DNA of 64,000 nt. It comes from Acidobacteriota bacterium. GTDB lineage: Bacteria > Acidobacteriota > Terriglobia > Terriglobales > Acidobacteriaceae. Below are positions 7,948-16,635 of the stretch, one piece after another (positions within the stretch are counted from its first letter, which is position 1; each line of letters starts with the position of its first letter). Below the pieces are notes generated by a model, which was given only the letters and a program-made list of their open reading frames with translations, was not told the DNA's origin and did not search any database. The position numbers were made by a program, and so were the translations under genes. Location of the stretch: positions 1 through 64,000 of the forward strand of contig JACPYL010000025.1 in the NCBI GenBank assembly GCA_016196065.1, written 5' to 3'.

Positions 7948-9210
7948 TCACATCAACTTCATCTGCTTCGGCTCGACGGCGGTAATCCGAACGCGTTCGA
8001 CTTTGCGGTCAGTTGAGTCGAGCACTTCGAATTTTAGAGTGTCGTCTTCGACGATCTCGCCACGTTTTGGAATTCGTCCGGCTAGTTCGCTGACCAGGCC
8101 CGCGATCGTCGCCGACTCGCGGCCTTCGGGACGCACACCGAACAGTTCGTCCAATAAATCGACATCGAGATTGCCCGGCACAATATAGGACCGGTCACTT
8201 TCGCGAACAACCTGCGCCTTTTCGTGTTCGTCGCCAATTTCTCCGACGATTTCTTCCACCAGGTCTTCGATCGTTACCAGTCCAGCGACGCCACCGTATT
8301 CATCGACAACAATTGCCATGCGGTGGTTACTGCGCTGCATTTCACGCATCAGATCGCTGACCAGTTTGCTTTCAGGCACGAAGTAAACATCCCGCCGCAT
8401 CAGGGTATCGACCGTGCGCGTGTGGGCTTCGGAGTCGGGGACCTGGAGAATGTCCTGCGTGTGGAGAATGCCTTTGATGTTGTGGATGGAAGTCTCGTAG
8501 ACGGGAATGCGCGAGTAGGGCTTGGCTTTCAGCTGTTCGATCACTTGCTCGACTGTCGTCGTGATTGGGACGGCAACCATGTCGGGGCGCGCTTTCATGG
8601 CGTCGCGAACGATCTTGCCGCTGAATTCGACAACCGATTGAATCAGGTCGCGATCGCCTTCCTGAAGAATGCCTTCTTCCTGACCGGCCTCGATGAGCGC
8701 GTCGACAGCTTCGGCAGGCGTTTCGGGCACGGCGTCTCCATGTTCGCGAGTCAAAGCGGCGACGGACTGACAGAATCCCAACACCAGCGTGATCGGCAGA
8801 ATCAGATAAATGAGCAGCCGCAGAGGCAGGGCAAACTGGGACAGCCAGCGTCCAGTGGTGCGAGAGAAAAATACGAATGGCAATAGCCGGTTGAATACGA
8901 TGATGATGAGAATCAGCGTGAGCGTGGCTTCCAGAACGGCGTAAACGTCCCATGCCCGCTCGCGAAACACGGTGAAGCCGACGATCATCGCGATCGCCGC
9001 CATGATCAACTGGGAGAGAATGGCCATCGAAAGCGCAGCGCGCTCGCGGCCGACTCCCAGGCGCGGCTCGACCACCTGCTCGAAGGAATCGATGTTGTCC
9101 TGAAATTCTCGGGAAAGAAACTTGCCGATTTCCTGGTACACGCGGTCAACGTACGAGACGAGTGTCAGCAGCGCGATCAGTAAGACGAGTGCAAGGCCGG
9201 CACCGATCAT
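7948..9210 (-). CDS. CorC/HlyC (CNNM) family membrane protein with CBS pair
   Basis: A 420-residue protein with an N-terminal membrane region (segments about 2-20, 63-85, 90-112 and 128-150) that is a diverged DUF21-like domain, then a CBS pair (about 200-320; [48 protein letters not shown]) and a C-terminal CorC_HlyC domain (about 335-415). Family members are linked to magnesium or cobalt export. The start codon overlaps the stop of ybeY (ATGA), so the two are translationally coupled. The ybeY-corC order is common next to phoH in many bacteria. Confidence 0.9.
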   Translation of the reverse strand: MIGAGLALVLLIALLTLVSYVDRVYQEIGKFLSREFQDNIDSFEQVVEPRLGVGRERAALSMAILSQLIMAAIAMIVGFTVFRERAWDVYAVLEATLTLILIIIVFNRLLPFVFFSRTTGRWLSQFALPLRLLIYLILPITLVLGFCQSVAALTREHGDAVPETPAEAVDALIEAGQEEGILQEGDRDLIQSVVEFSGKIVRDAMKARPDMVAVPITTTVEQVIEQLKAKPYSRIPVYETSIHNIKGILHTQDILQVPDSEAHTRTVDTLMRRDVYFVPESKLVSDLMREMQRSNHRMAIVVDEYGGVAGLVTIEDLVEEIVGEIGDEHEKAQVVRESDRSYIVPGNLDVDLLDELFGVRPEGRESATIAGLVSELAGRIPKRGEIVEDDTLKFEVLDSTDRKVERVRITAVEPKQMKLM

Positions 9211-9665
9211 CTGTGCCTCCGCCGACTTGACGGCTGCGTCGCTCTTTCAATCAAGCCGACGGGAAGACGTAATTCACGGCGCAATTTCTCTTCTCGACGG
9301 GCCATCTTCCCATTGTCGCGTTCATGATCGTATCCATGCAGATGCAGGATCCCGTGAAGGATGAGAATCTTGATTTCCTCTGCGGCTGTGTGTCCGAGAG
9401 TGCGCGCATTGTGAGTCGCGATTTCCGCGGAGATCGCAATGTCACCTGCGTACTTTGGTTTCACATCGAGCGGCGCAGGGAATGAGAGGACATCGGTGGG
9501 CTGATCTTTGCCACGAAAGCTGCGATTGAGCTTCTTGAGTTCCGCGTTCGTCGTGACCATGACATTGACGGCAGTGCGCAGTCCGGCGGCGCGACGGGCG
9601 CGCGTCACAAAGCGGTCGAGCGCCAGCTCGGTGACACCCACAACGCGTTTTTGGAGAATGACCAA
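9207..9665 (-). CDS. ybeY: Endoribonuclease YbeY, 16S rRNA maturation
   Basis: A 152-residue zinc-dependent endoribonuclease needed for 16S rRNA 3' end processing and ribosome quality control. The signature H-x3-H-x5-H zinc motif is present in HGILHLHGYDHE, with the family segment GKDQPTDVLSFP and the DIAIS strand. The C-terminal tail is Arg/Ser-rich and overlaps the corC start. It lies downstream of phoH but is separated from it by an intrinsic terminator, so it may have its own promoter. Confidence 0.95.
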   Translation of the reverse strand: MVILQKRVVGVTELALDRFVTRARRAAGLRTAVNVMVTTNAELKKLNRSFRGKDQPTDVLSFPAPLDVKPKYAGDIAISAEIATHNARTLGHTAAEEIKILILHGILHLHGYDHERDNGKMARREEKLRRELRLPVGLIERATQPSSRRRHR

Positions 9666-9750
9666 AGTGGTCTTGATACCTGATGCCCAACTAACATTTC
9701 AAGGAACTAATTTTATCCGCCGCTACTGCGACATACGATACATCAAAAGC

Positions 9751-9780
9751 AAAAAAGGAGGGCCCGTTCCGGCTCCCTCC
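9751..9780 (-). terminator. Intrinsic terminator downstream of phoH
   Basis: On the minus strand, GGAGGG and CCCTCC form a 6-bp GC stem around a 12-base loop, followed directly by six T residues. It sits 19 bases after the phoH stop codon and before ybeY, so transcription of the two would be at least partly uncoupled. Confidence 0.85.
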
Positions 9781-9798
9781 TCGGATGACTCTGACTGA

Positions 9799-10887
9799 CT
9801 AATCGCGGGCACGCGGAACGACGGATTGCGGTCCAGACGATATTGCGGATCCACTGTCGGGCTTCCCGTTATTGCCGTTCGCGGCCGCTTTCGGCTCTGG
9901 GATAGCAGGCTTTGGGTCCAGCAGCGACATCTGCGGTCCGGCCTGCCTGGTTTTGAAATCGTCGTAGGCGCGAATGATGCGTTGCACCAGGTGATGCCGG
10001 ACAACATCGGTATCATCGAAATGGACGAAGGCCAGCCCGCTCACGTCTTTCAGGATATCGATCGCTTCGAGAAGTCCGCTGCGGCGCGCGTTCGGCAGAT
10101 CGATCTGCGTCACGTCTCCGGTGATCACCGCCTTGGATCCGAATCCCAGACGAGTCACGAACATCTTCATTTGTTCGGACGTGGTGTTCTGCGCTTCGTC
10201 GAGGATGACGAATGAATCGTTCAACGTGCGTCCGCGCATGAAGGCGATCGGCGCGATCTCGATTACGTTCTTCTCGAGATAGCGCTCCACGCGTTCGGGA
10301 TCCATCATGTCGAAAAGCGCATCGTAGAGTGGGCGCAGGTAAGGATCGATTTTTTCCTGTAGCGTTCCCGGCAGGAATCCTAGACGCTCACCGGCTTCAA
10401 CGGCCGGGCGCGCCAAGATAATGCGATTGACCTGCTTATTCAGCAGAGCCGAGATCGCCATCGCGACCGCGAGATAAGTCTTCCCTGTTCCGGCCGGTCC
10501 GACACCGAACACCATGTCGTGGTTTTCGATGGCATCGAGGTAGCGGCGTTGGTTGGGGCTCTTGGGCTGCACGGTGCGGCGCCCGGTAGAACGCTGCCGT
10601 CCGGCTTCGGCGAGTCCGCGCAAAGTTACGTTGGGATCTCCGACCACCACGCGCAACATGCTGTTCAAGTCGCCGTTCTGAAACTGGTAGCCGCCGCGGT
10701 ACAGCTGGTCGTAGTCGGCGAAGAGCTGCTCGGCACGCGCTACATCTCGAGGAGCGCCTTCGAGATCGATATGATCGGAGCGCAGGTCGATGTTGATGTT
10801 GAGACCATCTTCGAGCAGGTGCAGATTCTCATCACGGGTGCCGAACAGGGTCACGAGGTTGGGACTGATCTCAATACTTTTCTTCAT
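9799..10887 (-). CDS. phoH: PhoH family ATPase (YbeZ-like)
   Basis: A 362-residue protein. The N-terminal about 100 residues form a KH-like/PhoH-associated domain. The P-loop core follows, with Walker A GPAGTGKTYLA, the conserved ARPAVEAGERLGFLPG segment and Walker B FVILDEAQN. YbeZ-type PhoH proteins are RNA-associated ATPases that act with YbeY in ribosome maturation, which fits the neighbour downstream. The last 50 residues are low-complexity (Pro, Asn, Gly rich). The start is followed by the typical KKSIEISPNL segment. Confidence 0.93.
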   Translation of the reverse strand: MKKSIEISPNLVTLFGTRDENLHLLEDGLNINIDLRSDHIDLEGAPRDVARAEQLFADYDQLYRGGYQFQNGDLNSMLRVVVGDPNVTLRGLAEAGRQRSTGRRTVQPKSPNQRRYLDAIENHDMVFGVGPAGTGKTYLAVAMAISALLNKQVNRIILARPAVEAGERLGFLPGTLQEKIDPYLRPLYDALFDMMDPERVERYLEKNVIEIAPIAFMRGRTLNDSFVILDEAQNTTSEQMKMFVTRLGFGSKAVITGDVTQIDLPNARRSGLLEAIDILKDVSGLAFVHFDDTDVVRHHLVQRIIRAYDDFKTRQAGPQMSLLDPKPAIPEPKAAANGNNGKPDSGSAISSGPQSVVPRARD

Positions 10888-11163
10888 TCAGGGTCGTGGA
10901 TGCCGCCTTCCGCAGCTTGGGGCTCGCTTTTGGATGTGGTTTCCCGGTATCAGGTATGTCAGTGCTGCCGGTTTTTGCAGGCAAAGAAATTTCTCTGAAG
11001 TGGGACCGACCGAAACGCGCGCCAGCAGGGCGCGGATGGACATCATTTGAGTTAAGCGTAGCGCGGGCAGGGCGAGGGAGTCAATGGCAGGAAACAGCTG
11101 GCCTGAAGATCGAGGGCATCGCCATTACACAAACAACCCAGCCCTGCTCTGTCCTCTGTCCAA

Positions 11164-11550
11164 TTACTCACCTTCTGCCGCTAACAACCAGAACGCGGAC
11201 ATTCCCAGCCCACAAACAAGCGCATGCCACCGCAACGGACCGGATCGCCACACACCGCCGATGGCAAACAAAATTCCGGAGAGGGAAAGCAAAACTCCCC
11301 ATCGAAATATCCTCAGGAGCAATGGATCGTAATAGGGAAAGTGATGAAGCTGAGCATAAGCAGCGAACGAAACGGCAATGACGGCTGAGGCGGTTGCAAA
11401 AATGAATCCGAGCAATGACAGAATCGCCGGAACGCTGCGCTGCTCCTGCTGGCGTGCCCATCTTGTCCAACCCCAGATCAGCGCAACTGGCGTCACCAAA
11501 TAACCGAGTGCCATCAGGATTGCAAACATGATCTGAACGGATATGCGCAC
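11164..11550 (-). CDS. Small integral membrane protein, function unknown
   Basis: A 128-residue protein with four predicted membrane segments (MFAILMALGYLVTPVALIW, then SLLGFIFATASAVIAVSFAAY, GVLLSLSGILFAIGG, and a C-terminal one). The open frame reaches 11604, but the GTG at 11548-11550 is preceded by AGAGGT at 7-base spacing and is the better start. No family recognised. It stands alone between phoH and the GH51 gene; the 276 bases on its downstream side up to phoH hold no gene. Confidence 0.6.
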   Translation of the reverse strand: MRISVQIMFAILMALGYLVTPVALIWGWTRWARQQEQRSVPAILSLLGFIFATASAVIAVSFAAYAQLHHFPYYDPLLLRIFRWGVLLSLSGILFAIGGVWRSGPLRWHALVCGLGMSAFWLLAAEGE

Positions 11551-11634
11551 GCGGAGTACCTCTGGCCGTATTGTAGGCCCGGCCTCAGGATGTTGGCGTT
11601 GCACTGAATCGTGCGACGCGATTTCGTTCGTCTC

Positions 11635-13245
11635 TTACTTCTCAATGGAAATGACCGTCACCGACTTGGGCTCCAACGTCAGAGTAAGGTTGCCATTCAT
11701 CACTTTCCCCGTGATGGGCTTCGGCACGACGATGCTCGGCACTGCGAACGTGTTGACGCTATCCACCTTGGGTGCGGTCAGTGTCTCCCCGGTGGCTGAT
11801 TTGGCGGTGATTCCGGGCATCGTGACCTCGATCTCGATTGGCTGATTAGGATCGAGATTCGTGATCTCCAGCCATAGCTTGCCATTTGCATCCTTCGCGG
11901 CGAGGACATCCACTCGCGGTAGTCGCATGTCGCCCTGGCGATAGGTGCCGGCGTCGAAAGTTACGGGGACAAACGTGGCTCCCTGAAATGGCAGATACAT
12001 CTTGTAGGTGTAATAGGTTGGGGTCAGGACCATCTTTTCCTTGTCGGTCAGGATCATCGCCTGGAGCACGTTGATCATTTGCGCGATGTTGGCCATGCGT
12101 ACTCGGTCAGCGTGGCGGGCAAAGATGTTCAAGTTCAGGGCGGCGAGGATCGCGTCGCGCAGGCTGTTCTGCTGCACAAGAAATCCAGGATTGCTGCCCG
12201 GCAGCGGCGCGTACCACGCGCCCCATTCATCCACGACGAGCGCCACCTTTTTGTCGGGATCGTACTTGTCCATGATGGCTGAGTGTTTGGTGATGAGGTC
12301 GTCCATCTCCAGCGTGGATTTGAGAATCTGGCTGTACTCGGCCTCTCCGAATCCTACGGAGGCATACGACGGCGGCCACTTCACTACCGTGTAACTGTGC
12401 ATGGAGAGGCCGTCAATATCCCAGCTCCAGGTGTGCTGCTGATAGGCCTTCATGATGGTTTCGGTCCAGTCGGTCCAGCGCGGGCCGTCACCGCCGGGGC
12501 CAACTGCGATCTTCAGCATCGAACGCTTGTCCTGCTGGTCGGGATTGAAGTTGCGGACGAAGCGGTTGTGGATCTTCATCTGGCTGAGGTAGTAGTCGGG
12601 AGTCATGTTGCCGCCGCAGTCCCAGCTTTCGTTCCCGAGGCCGAGATACGGAATCTTGTAAGGCGCGGAATGGCCGTTGGCAGCGCGCTCTTTCGCCAGA
12701 GTTGTGGGCTGCGCGGTGGTCAGATACTCGAGCCACTCGGACGCTTCCTGCGGAGTGCCTGAGCCTACGTTCACCGACAGGTAGGCACTCGAGCCGATCT
12801 GATCGAGGAAATCCATGAACTCGTGGGTGCCGAACGTGTTCGGCTCGATGACTCCTCCCCAGTTCGGATTGAGAGTTGCCGGTCGCTGCGGGCCGATGCC
12901 TTTGCGCCAGTGGTATTCGTCTGCAAAGCAGCCCCCTGGCCAGCGGACGTTCGGGACTCTAAGCGCCTTCAGCGCGGCGACCACGTCGTTGCGAATACCT
13001 CGGGTGTTTGGGATCGGCGAGTCTGGTCCAACCCAGATGCCGTCGTAGATGCCGTGTCCGAGGTGCTCGGCGAATTGTCCGAAAATGTTGCGGTCGATTT
13101 TTGCGCCGGGCTTGGAGGCGTCGATGGTAATGGTGATCTTGTCGGCGGCGGCGGAGGGTACGATCGCGAGGAGCGCGAGGATCAGCAGAATCGAAAGTCT
13201 GACTTGTAATGAGCTTTGACGGCATCCGGGACAGTAGTGAGGCAT
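11635..13245 (-). CDS. Secreted alpha-L-arabinofuranosidase, glycoside hydrolase family 51
   Basis: A 536-residue exo-enzyme that removes L-arabinofuranosyl side chains from arabinoxylan or arabinan. A signal peptide (LSILLILALLAIVPSAAA) precedes a (beta/alpha)8 barrel starting NIFGQFAEHLG and RWPGGCFADEYHW. The acid/base is E206 in GLGNESWDCGG and the nucleophile E340 in VVDEWGAWY. A C-terminal beta-sandwich completes the GH51 fold. The frame opens with GTG at 13269, but the ATG at 13243-13245 has GAGGAG 12 bases upstream and was preferred. It complements the GH10 xylanase at 698, though they are not in one operon. Confidence 0.92.
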   Translation of the reverse strand: MPHYCPGCRQSSLQVRLSILLILALLAIVPSAAADKITITIDASKPGAKIDRNIFGQFAEHLGHGIYDGIWVGPDSPIPNTRGIRNDVVAALKALRVPNVRWPGGCFADEYHWRKGIGPQRPATLNPNWGGVIEPNTFGTHEFMDFLDQIGSSAYLSVNVGSGTPQEASEWLEYLTTAQPTTLAKERAANGHSAPYKIPYLGLGNESWDCGGNMTPDYYLSQMKIHNRFVRNFNPDQQDKRSMLKIAVGPGGDGPRWTDWTETIMKAYQQHTWSWDIDGLSMHSYTVVKWPPSYASVGFGEAEYSQILKSTLEMDDLITKHSAIMDKYDPDKKVALVVDEWGAWYAPLPGSNPGFLVQQNSLRDAILAALNLNIFARHADRVRMANIAQMINVLQAMILTDKEKMVLTPTYYTYKMYLPFQGATFVPVTFDAGTYRQGDMRLPRVDVLAAKDANGKLWLEITNLDPNQPIEIEVTMPGITAKSATGETLTAPKVDSVNTFAVPSIVVPKPITGKVMNGNLTLTLEPKSVTVISIEK

Positions 13246-13336
13246 AGTTAGTCTTCGCTCCTCAGGCACACCACTTTAGCTGGGCGCCCCGGGAGATGCC
13301 AGAGGCGCCGACAGTTCTGCGATTACAATCTCAGGC

Positions 13337-14374
13337 ATGAGGCGGTCGACCGCATCCGATCAAGAACTAACTACACCGCCGCCAGTGTCGCTGAGCACCT
13401 GTTGGGACAAAGGAAAATGGCACTTCGATGCCCCATCGTTTCCCGCACATTTGCCGCGTAGAGCGGGGTGGGAACACATTTTTGCCTTGCTGCGCTTTCT
13501 TGAGGAACGGAAACAGCTTACAGCGGAGGGCAAGGACGAACTGGCGCACGCGAGCGATGAGATCGCTTTGTTGAGTGAACACATCCGAGTGGGCGCTAGG
13601 GCGTTCCTTGATCAGAGCTACGGAGCGTATCTGGAGGCTGCGGAAGGCTACGGTCACCCACCACCCTTACAGATCCTTGAAAACGCATGGAACACATATT
13701 CCCTTAAATACGATCTTTCCAAGAGACCACGAGCAAACGCATATCAGCAACTGCTTCTGGCTCACTCCCATGACCGCAAGGCTGACGGTTTGCTGCGCTC
13801 ATTGGGTCGCGTGCCCGATCTGGCGGCACGGATACGCGGAGCCTTGGCGGATGTTCCAGAGGGTGATCGCGGTTTGATCGAGGCCACGCTCGCCGCTCGT
13901 GACGCGGCAGACCTTGCCGCCCTTGCTGCTTCATGGCCTGAGCCCGGTATGTTGCTACACGCGTTGCGGTACCTCGACCCTCGCCGGGATGCTCCTTCGC
14001 GGCTGCGGGCAGCACTCGTTCTCGCAGATAATCTCCGTATCCGAGATGCTCAGAACACTCATTTGAGTGACTTGGTTTACGCGGTGAATCTCGGCGTAAC
14101 ACCCGAGGCTGAGGCCGCCTGGCGAGCACTATCGGAACTGGAGCGAATTCGTCTCGCCGAAGCGGCGAACTCACTCTTTTCGAACGGCACAGAGACTCAC
14201 CTAGCGCTGTGCGCGATGCGTACGGTTGGCGACCTGCAATCGCTGAAGCTGATCGAGGAGAGTATTGGCGATAAACGCGAAGGAACAACTCAGTATTCAG
14301 ACGGACGTATCGAACCTAGCTGGGAGCCAGTCAGGCGTGAAGCGCGCGAGGCAATACGACGCAGGCAGGCGTGA
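13337..14374 (+). CDS. Hypothetical protein, possibly helical-repeat
   Basis: A 345-residue soluble protein with no signal peptide and no family I can name. The first 35 residues are Pro/Thr-rich; the rest is predicted helical (ALLRFLEERKQ, DLAALAASWPEPGMLLHALRYL, RLRAALVLADNLRI, RALSELERIRLAEAANSL). The alternation of short helices suggests a HEAT-like repeat. It is convergent with the Ycf46-like ATPase gene, 37 bases away, and divergent from the GH51 gene. Codon use looks ordinary. Confidence 0.6.
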   Translation: MRRSTASDQELTTPPPVSLSTCWDKGKWHFDAPSFPAHLPRRAGWEHIFALLRFLEERKQLTAEGKDELAHASDEIALLSEHIRVGARAFLDQSYGAYLEAAEGYGHPPPLQILENAWNTYSLKYDLSKRPRANAYQQLLLAHSHDRKADGLLRSLGRVPDLAARIRGALADVPEGDRGLIEATLAARDAADLAALAASWPEPGMLLHALRYLDPRRDAPSRLRAALVLADNLRIRDAQNTHLSDLVYAVNLGVTPEAEAAWRALSELERIRLAEAANSLFSNGTETHLALCAMRTVGDLQSLKLIEESIGDKREGTTQYSDGRIEPSWEPVRREAREAIRRRQA

Positions 14375-14411
14375 TTGGCGCTACCGTCGCGAAACGATTG
14401 GGGCGCGTTTT

Positions 14412-16013
14412 CTAAGCCCCTTCGCGCCGTGCTTCCGGCGCACTTGCCCACACGGCACGGTTCTTTGCCCAGGCGCGCAAGTCGGCAATCTCTTCGGCTC
14501 GTGTGATCGAGAGCGGCACCGTGGAAGAAAGCGCGGTCAGCAGGTGGTCGGTCGAGAGGTCTTGCTTTTGCGAGAAGGCCGCGTACAGCGCGGTCTGCAC
14601 CGCGGATTCTATCTCCGCGCCGGAATATCCTTTTGCCGCAGCGGCAACCTGGTCCAGATCGTAGCCGGCGGGATTGCGTTTGCGCTTAGTGAGTTGAATC
14701 GAGAAAATCTGCTTGCGCTCGTCAGTGCTGGGCAGGTCGACAAAGAACAATTCGTCGAAGCGCCCCTTGCGGATCAACTCCGGGGGCAGCACGGTCACGT
14801 TGTTACAAGTCGCGGCGACGAACACGGGTGACTTGCGTTCCTGCATCCAGGAAAGAAACGACGCCAGCAGCCGCGACGAAACACCCGCGTCAGCCGAAGC
14901 CGAATCGGGGCCGCTGCCGGCAAAGACTTTTTCCAGCTCATCGATCCACAGAACGCACGGCGCCAGGCCCTCGGCGACTTTGAAGACTTTCTGAATGCGC
15001 TTTTCTGTCTCGCCGATGTACTTGTCGTAGACGGCCGCGGTGTCGAATTTCACCAGCGGCAGCTTCCATTCTCCGGCGACGGCGCGGGCGCAGAGGCTTT
15101 TGCCACATCCCTGCACACCGAGAATGATGACGCCTTTCGGCGGATCGAGACCGAACTCGCGAGCCTGCGGGTCCCACGATCCGCGGCGCTGCGCCAGCCA
15201 CTGCTTGAGATTTTCGAGGCCGCCGACGCTGGCCATATTGTCGTTGGCGTCGACAAACTCGAGCATCTCGGAGCGCTTCAGCATAGACTTCTTGGCTTCG
15301 AGAACATCGGTGACGCAGGCTAAGGTGAGGGCGTAACGCGCTACCAGGGTCTGCGAGATGGCGCGCTCCGCTTCTTCTTCGGTCAGTCCGCGAAGGTTGG
15401 CGGCCATGGCGTCCACGCCGGGAGCGTCCAGTTGTAGCTTGAGAGTGTGTGTTCCCGCCATACGCGTATAGGTTTCGCGGATCAGGTCGCGCAGGCGATC
15501 GGCATCCGGCAGCGGAAGATCGAGAAACTCAACCAGGCTCGCCAGTTCCGGAGGCATCGGGATCGAGGGCGCTGTGAGAATCAGCGTCCGGCGGTTGGCG
15601 GAAAATTTCTGTCCGACATCGCGGAGGCGGCGGACGACCACCGGGCTGTCTAGATGGCGATGGAAATCTTTCAACACAAACACCGCTTCGAGGGTCATCG
15701 CTTCCAGGTTGGCAAGCGCCTGCACCGGGTCGGCGGTGTTGTAGATCGCAGCCTTGCTCGATTCAGGAGCGTTGGGATCGGTCGCATGACGGGCCGCGTT
15801 GATGCGTGCTTGAAGGTCGGCGACAGGCGCCGTTGCGCCATTGACGCCAGAGCGGACGAGGCCATCGGCAATTGTCCACTCGAACACGGCCATGTTCAGT
15901 TCGGTACAGGCCGCTCGCACCAGCGAAAGGGCGCGGACTTCCTCCGCCGTCTCCATCACGATGATCGGAGTCGAAGAATTGATCAGGACCTTGAGTCGTT
16001 CGAGCGCGTTCAT
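14412..16013 (-). CDS. Ycf46-like AAA family ATPase
   Basis: A 533-residue protein that resembles the cyanobacterial/plastid Ycf46 AAA family. The N-terminal half (1-255) is a degenerate nucleotide-fold domain. The C-terminal AAA domain has Walker A GVQGCGKSLCA, Walker B CVLWIDELEK, sensor AATCNN and an arginine-finger region LIRKGRFDELFFVDLP. The small helical lid follows (GYSGAEIESAVQTALYAAF). Such proteins are cytosolic remodelling ATPases of uncertain substrate; Ycf46 has been linked to carbon uptake in cyanobacteria. The final 20 residues are a short tail after the lid. No partner gene is obvious beside it. Confidence 0.82.
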   Translation of the reverse strand: MNALERLKVLINSSTPIIVMETAEEVRALSLVRAACTELNMAVFEWTIADGLVRSGVNGATAPVADLQARINAARHATDPNAPESSKAAIYNTADPVQALANLEAMTLEAVFVLKDFHRHLDSPVVVRRLRDVGQKFSANRRTLILTAPSIPMPPELASLVEFLDLPLPDADRLRDLIRETYTRMAGTHTLKLQLDAPGVDAMAANLRGLTEEEAERAISQTLVARYALTLACVTDVLEAKKSMLKRSEMLEFVDANDNMASVGGLENLKQWLAQRRGSWDPQAREFGLDPPKGVIILGVQGCGKSLCARAVAGEWKLPLVKFDTAAVYDKYIGETEKRIQKVFKVAEGLAPCVLWIDELEKVFAGSGPDSASADAGVSSRLLASFLSWMQERKSPVFVAATCNNVTVLPPELIRKGRFDELFFVDLPSTDERKQIFSIQLTKRKRNPAGYDLDQVAAAAKGYSGAEIESAVQTALYAAFSQKQDLSTDHLLTALSSTVPLSITRAEEIADLRAWAKNRAVWASAPEARREGA

Positions 16014-16182
16014 ATCCGTTCGATAGCCTTAGGCTCCCGTAGGATACTGCGCCGTTACGTTACGATCACTTCGCGGTCGAAGGCAGGACAATCGAAGGTA
16101 ATAACGCAACAAGCCCCACCGATTTCTCTGGCTCTGGCCAAGCGAGAAACGGGTACTGCTCAGACATCCCGGTTATCAGGGG
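16014..16182. other. Gap containing a second copy of the rpsT leader segment
   Basis: No gene. Bases 16086-16110 (GGACAATCGAAGGTAATAAC then GCAAC) nearly repeat the 25 bases directly before the rpsT start codon (20040-20064), with one inserted and one deleted base. The copy here is not followed by a start codon. Confidence 0.55.
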
Positions 16183-16635
16183 CTACCGTTGCTTCCTGGG
16201 CGCAGGAACATTCAAGACTGTCCAGTAGAGGCCAAGATGGAGAGCAGCGGCTGCGAATTGGTCGAAATCGACAGGCTTGACGACATAGCTGTTGGCGAAG
16301 TTATCGTAGGCGACCAGCCGATCTTTATCTTCATTCGAGGAAGTAAGAATGACGATCGGGAGATGCTTGGTGCGTTCTTCTGCGCGGACCGCCTTGAGAA
16401 CATCCAAGCCGCTGAGCTTGGGGAGATTCACATCGAGGAGAACGACTGCCGGCGCGTCCGTCACATCCCTGGCGACGTGTTCGACCCTTCCGAACAGGTA
16501 ATCAAGAGCCTCGACCCCGTCACACACACGAACGATTGGGTTGGTAATCTTGGCACGATGAAACGCCAGCATTGCCAGTTCAGCATCGTCGTCATTGTCT
16601 TCGACCAGGAGAATCACTTGCTGCCGCATTGTCAT
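16183..16635 (-). CDS. Receiver-only response regulator (Rcp1-like)
   Basis: A 150-residue stand-alone receiver domain with the acidic pair in ILLVEDNDDDAEL, phospho-acceptor Asp in VVLLDVNLPKLSGLDVL, conserved LTSS and the KPVDF lysine. The NDDDAEL and YLFGR features are those of Rcp1-type regulators that pair with phytochrome-like or hybrid kinases. Its ATG overlaps the stop codon of the upstream hybrid kinase (ATGA), so the two are translationally coupled and this is almost certainly a phosphorylation partner. Confidence 0.9.
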   Translation of the reverse strand: MTMRQQVILLVEDNDDDAELAMLAFHRAKITNPIVRVCDGVEALDYLFGRVEHVARDVTDAPAVVLLDVNLPKLSGLDVLKAVRAEERTKHLPIVILTSSNEDKDRLVAYDNFANSYVVKPVDFDQFAAAALHLGLYWTVLNVPAPRKQR

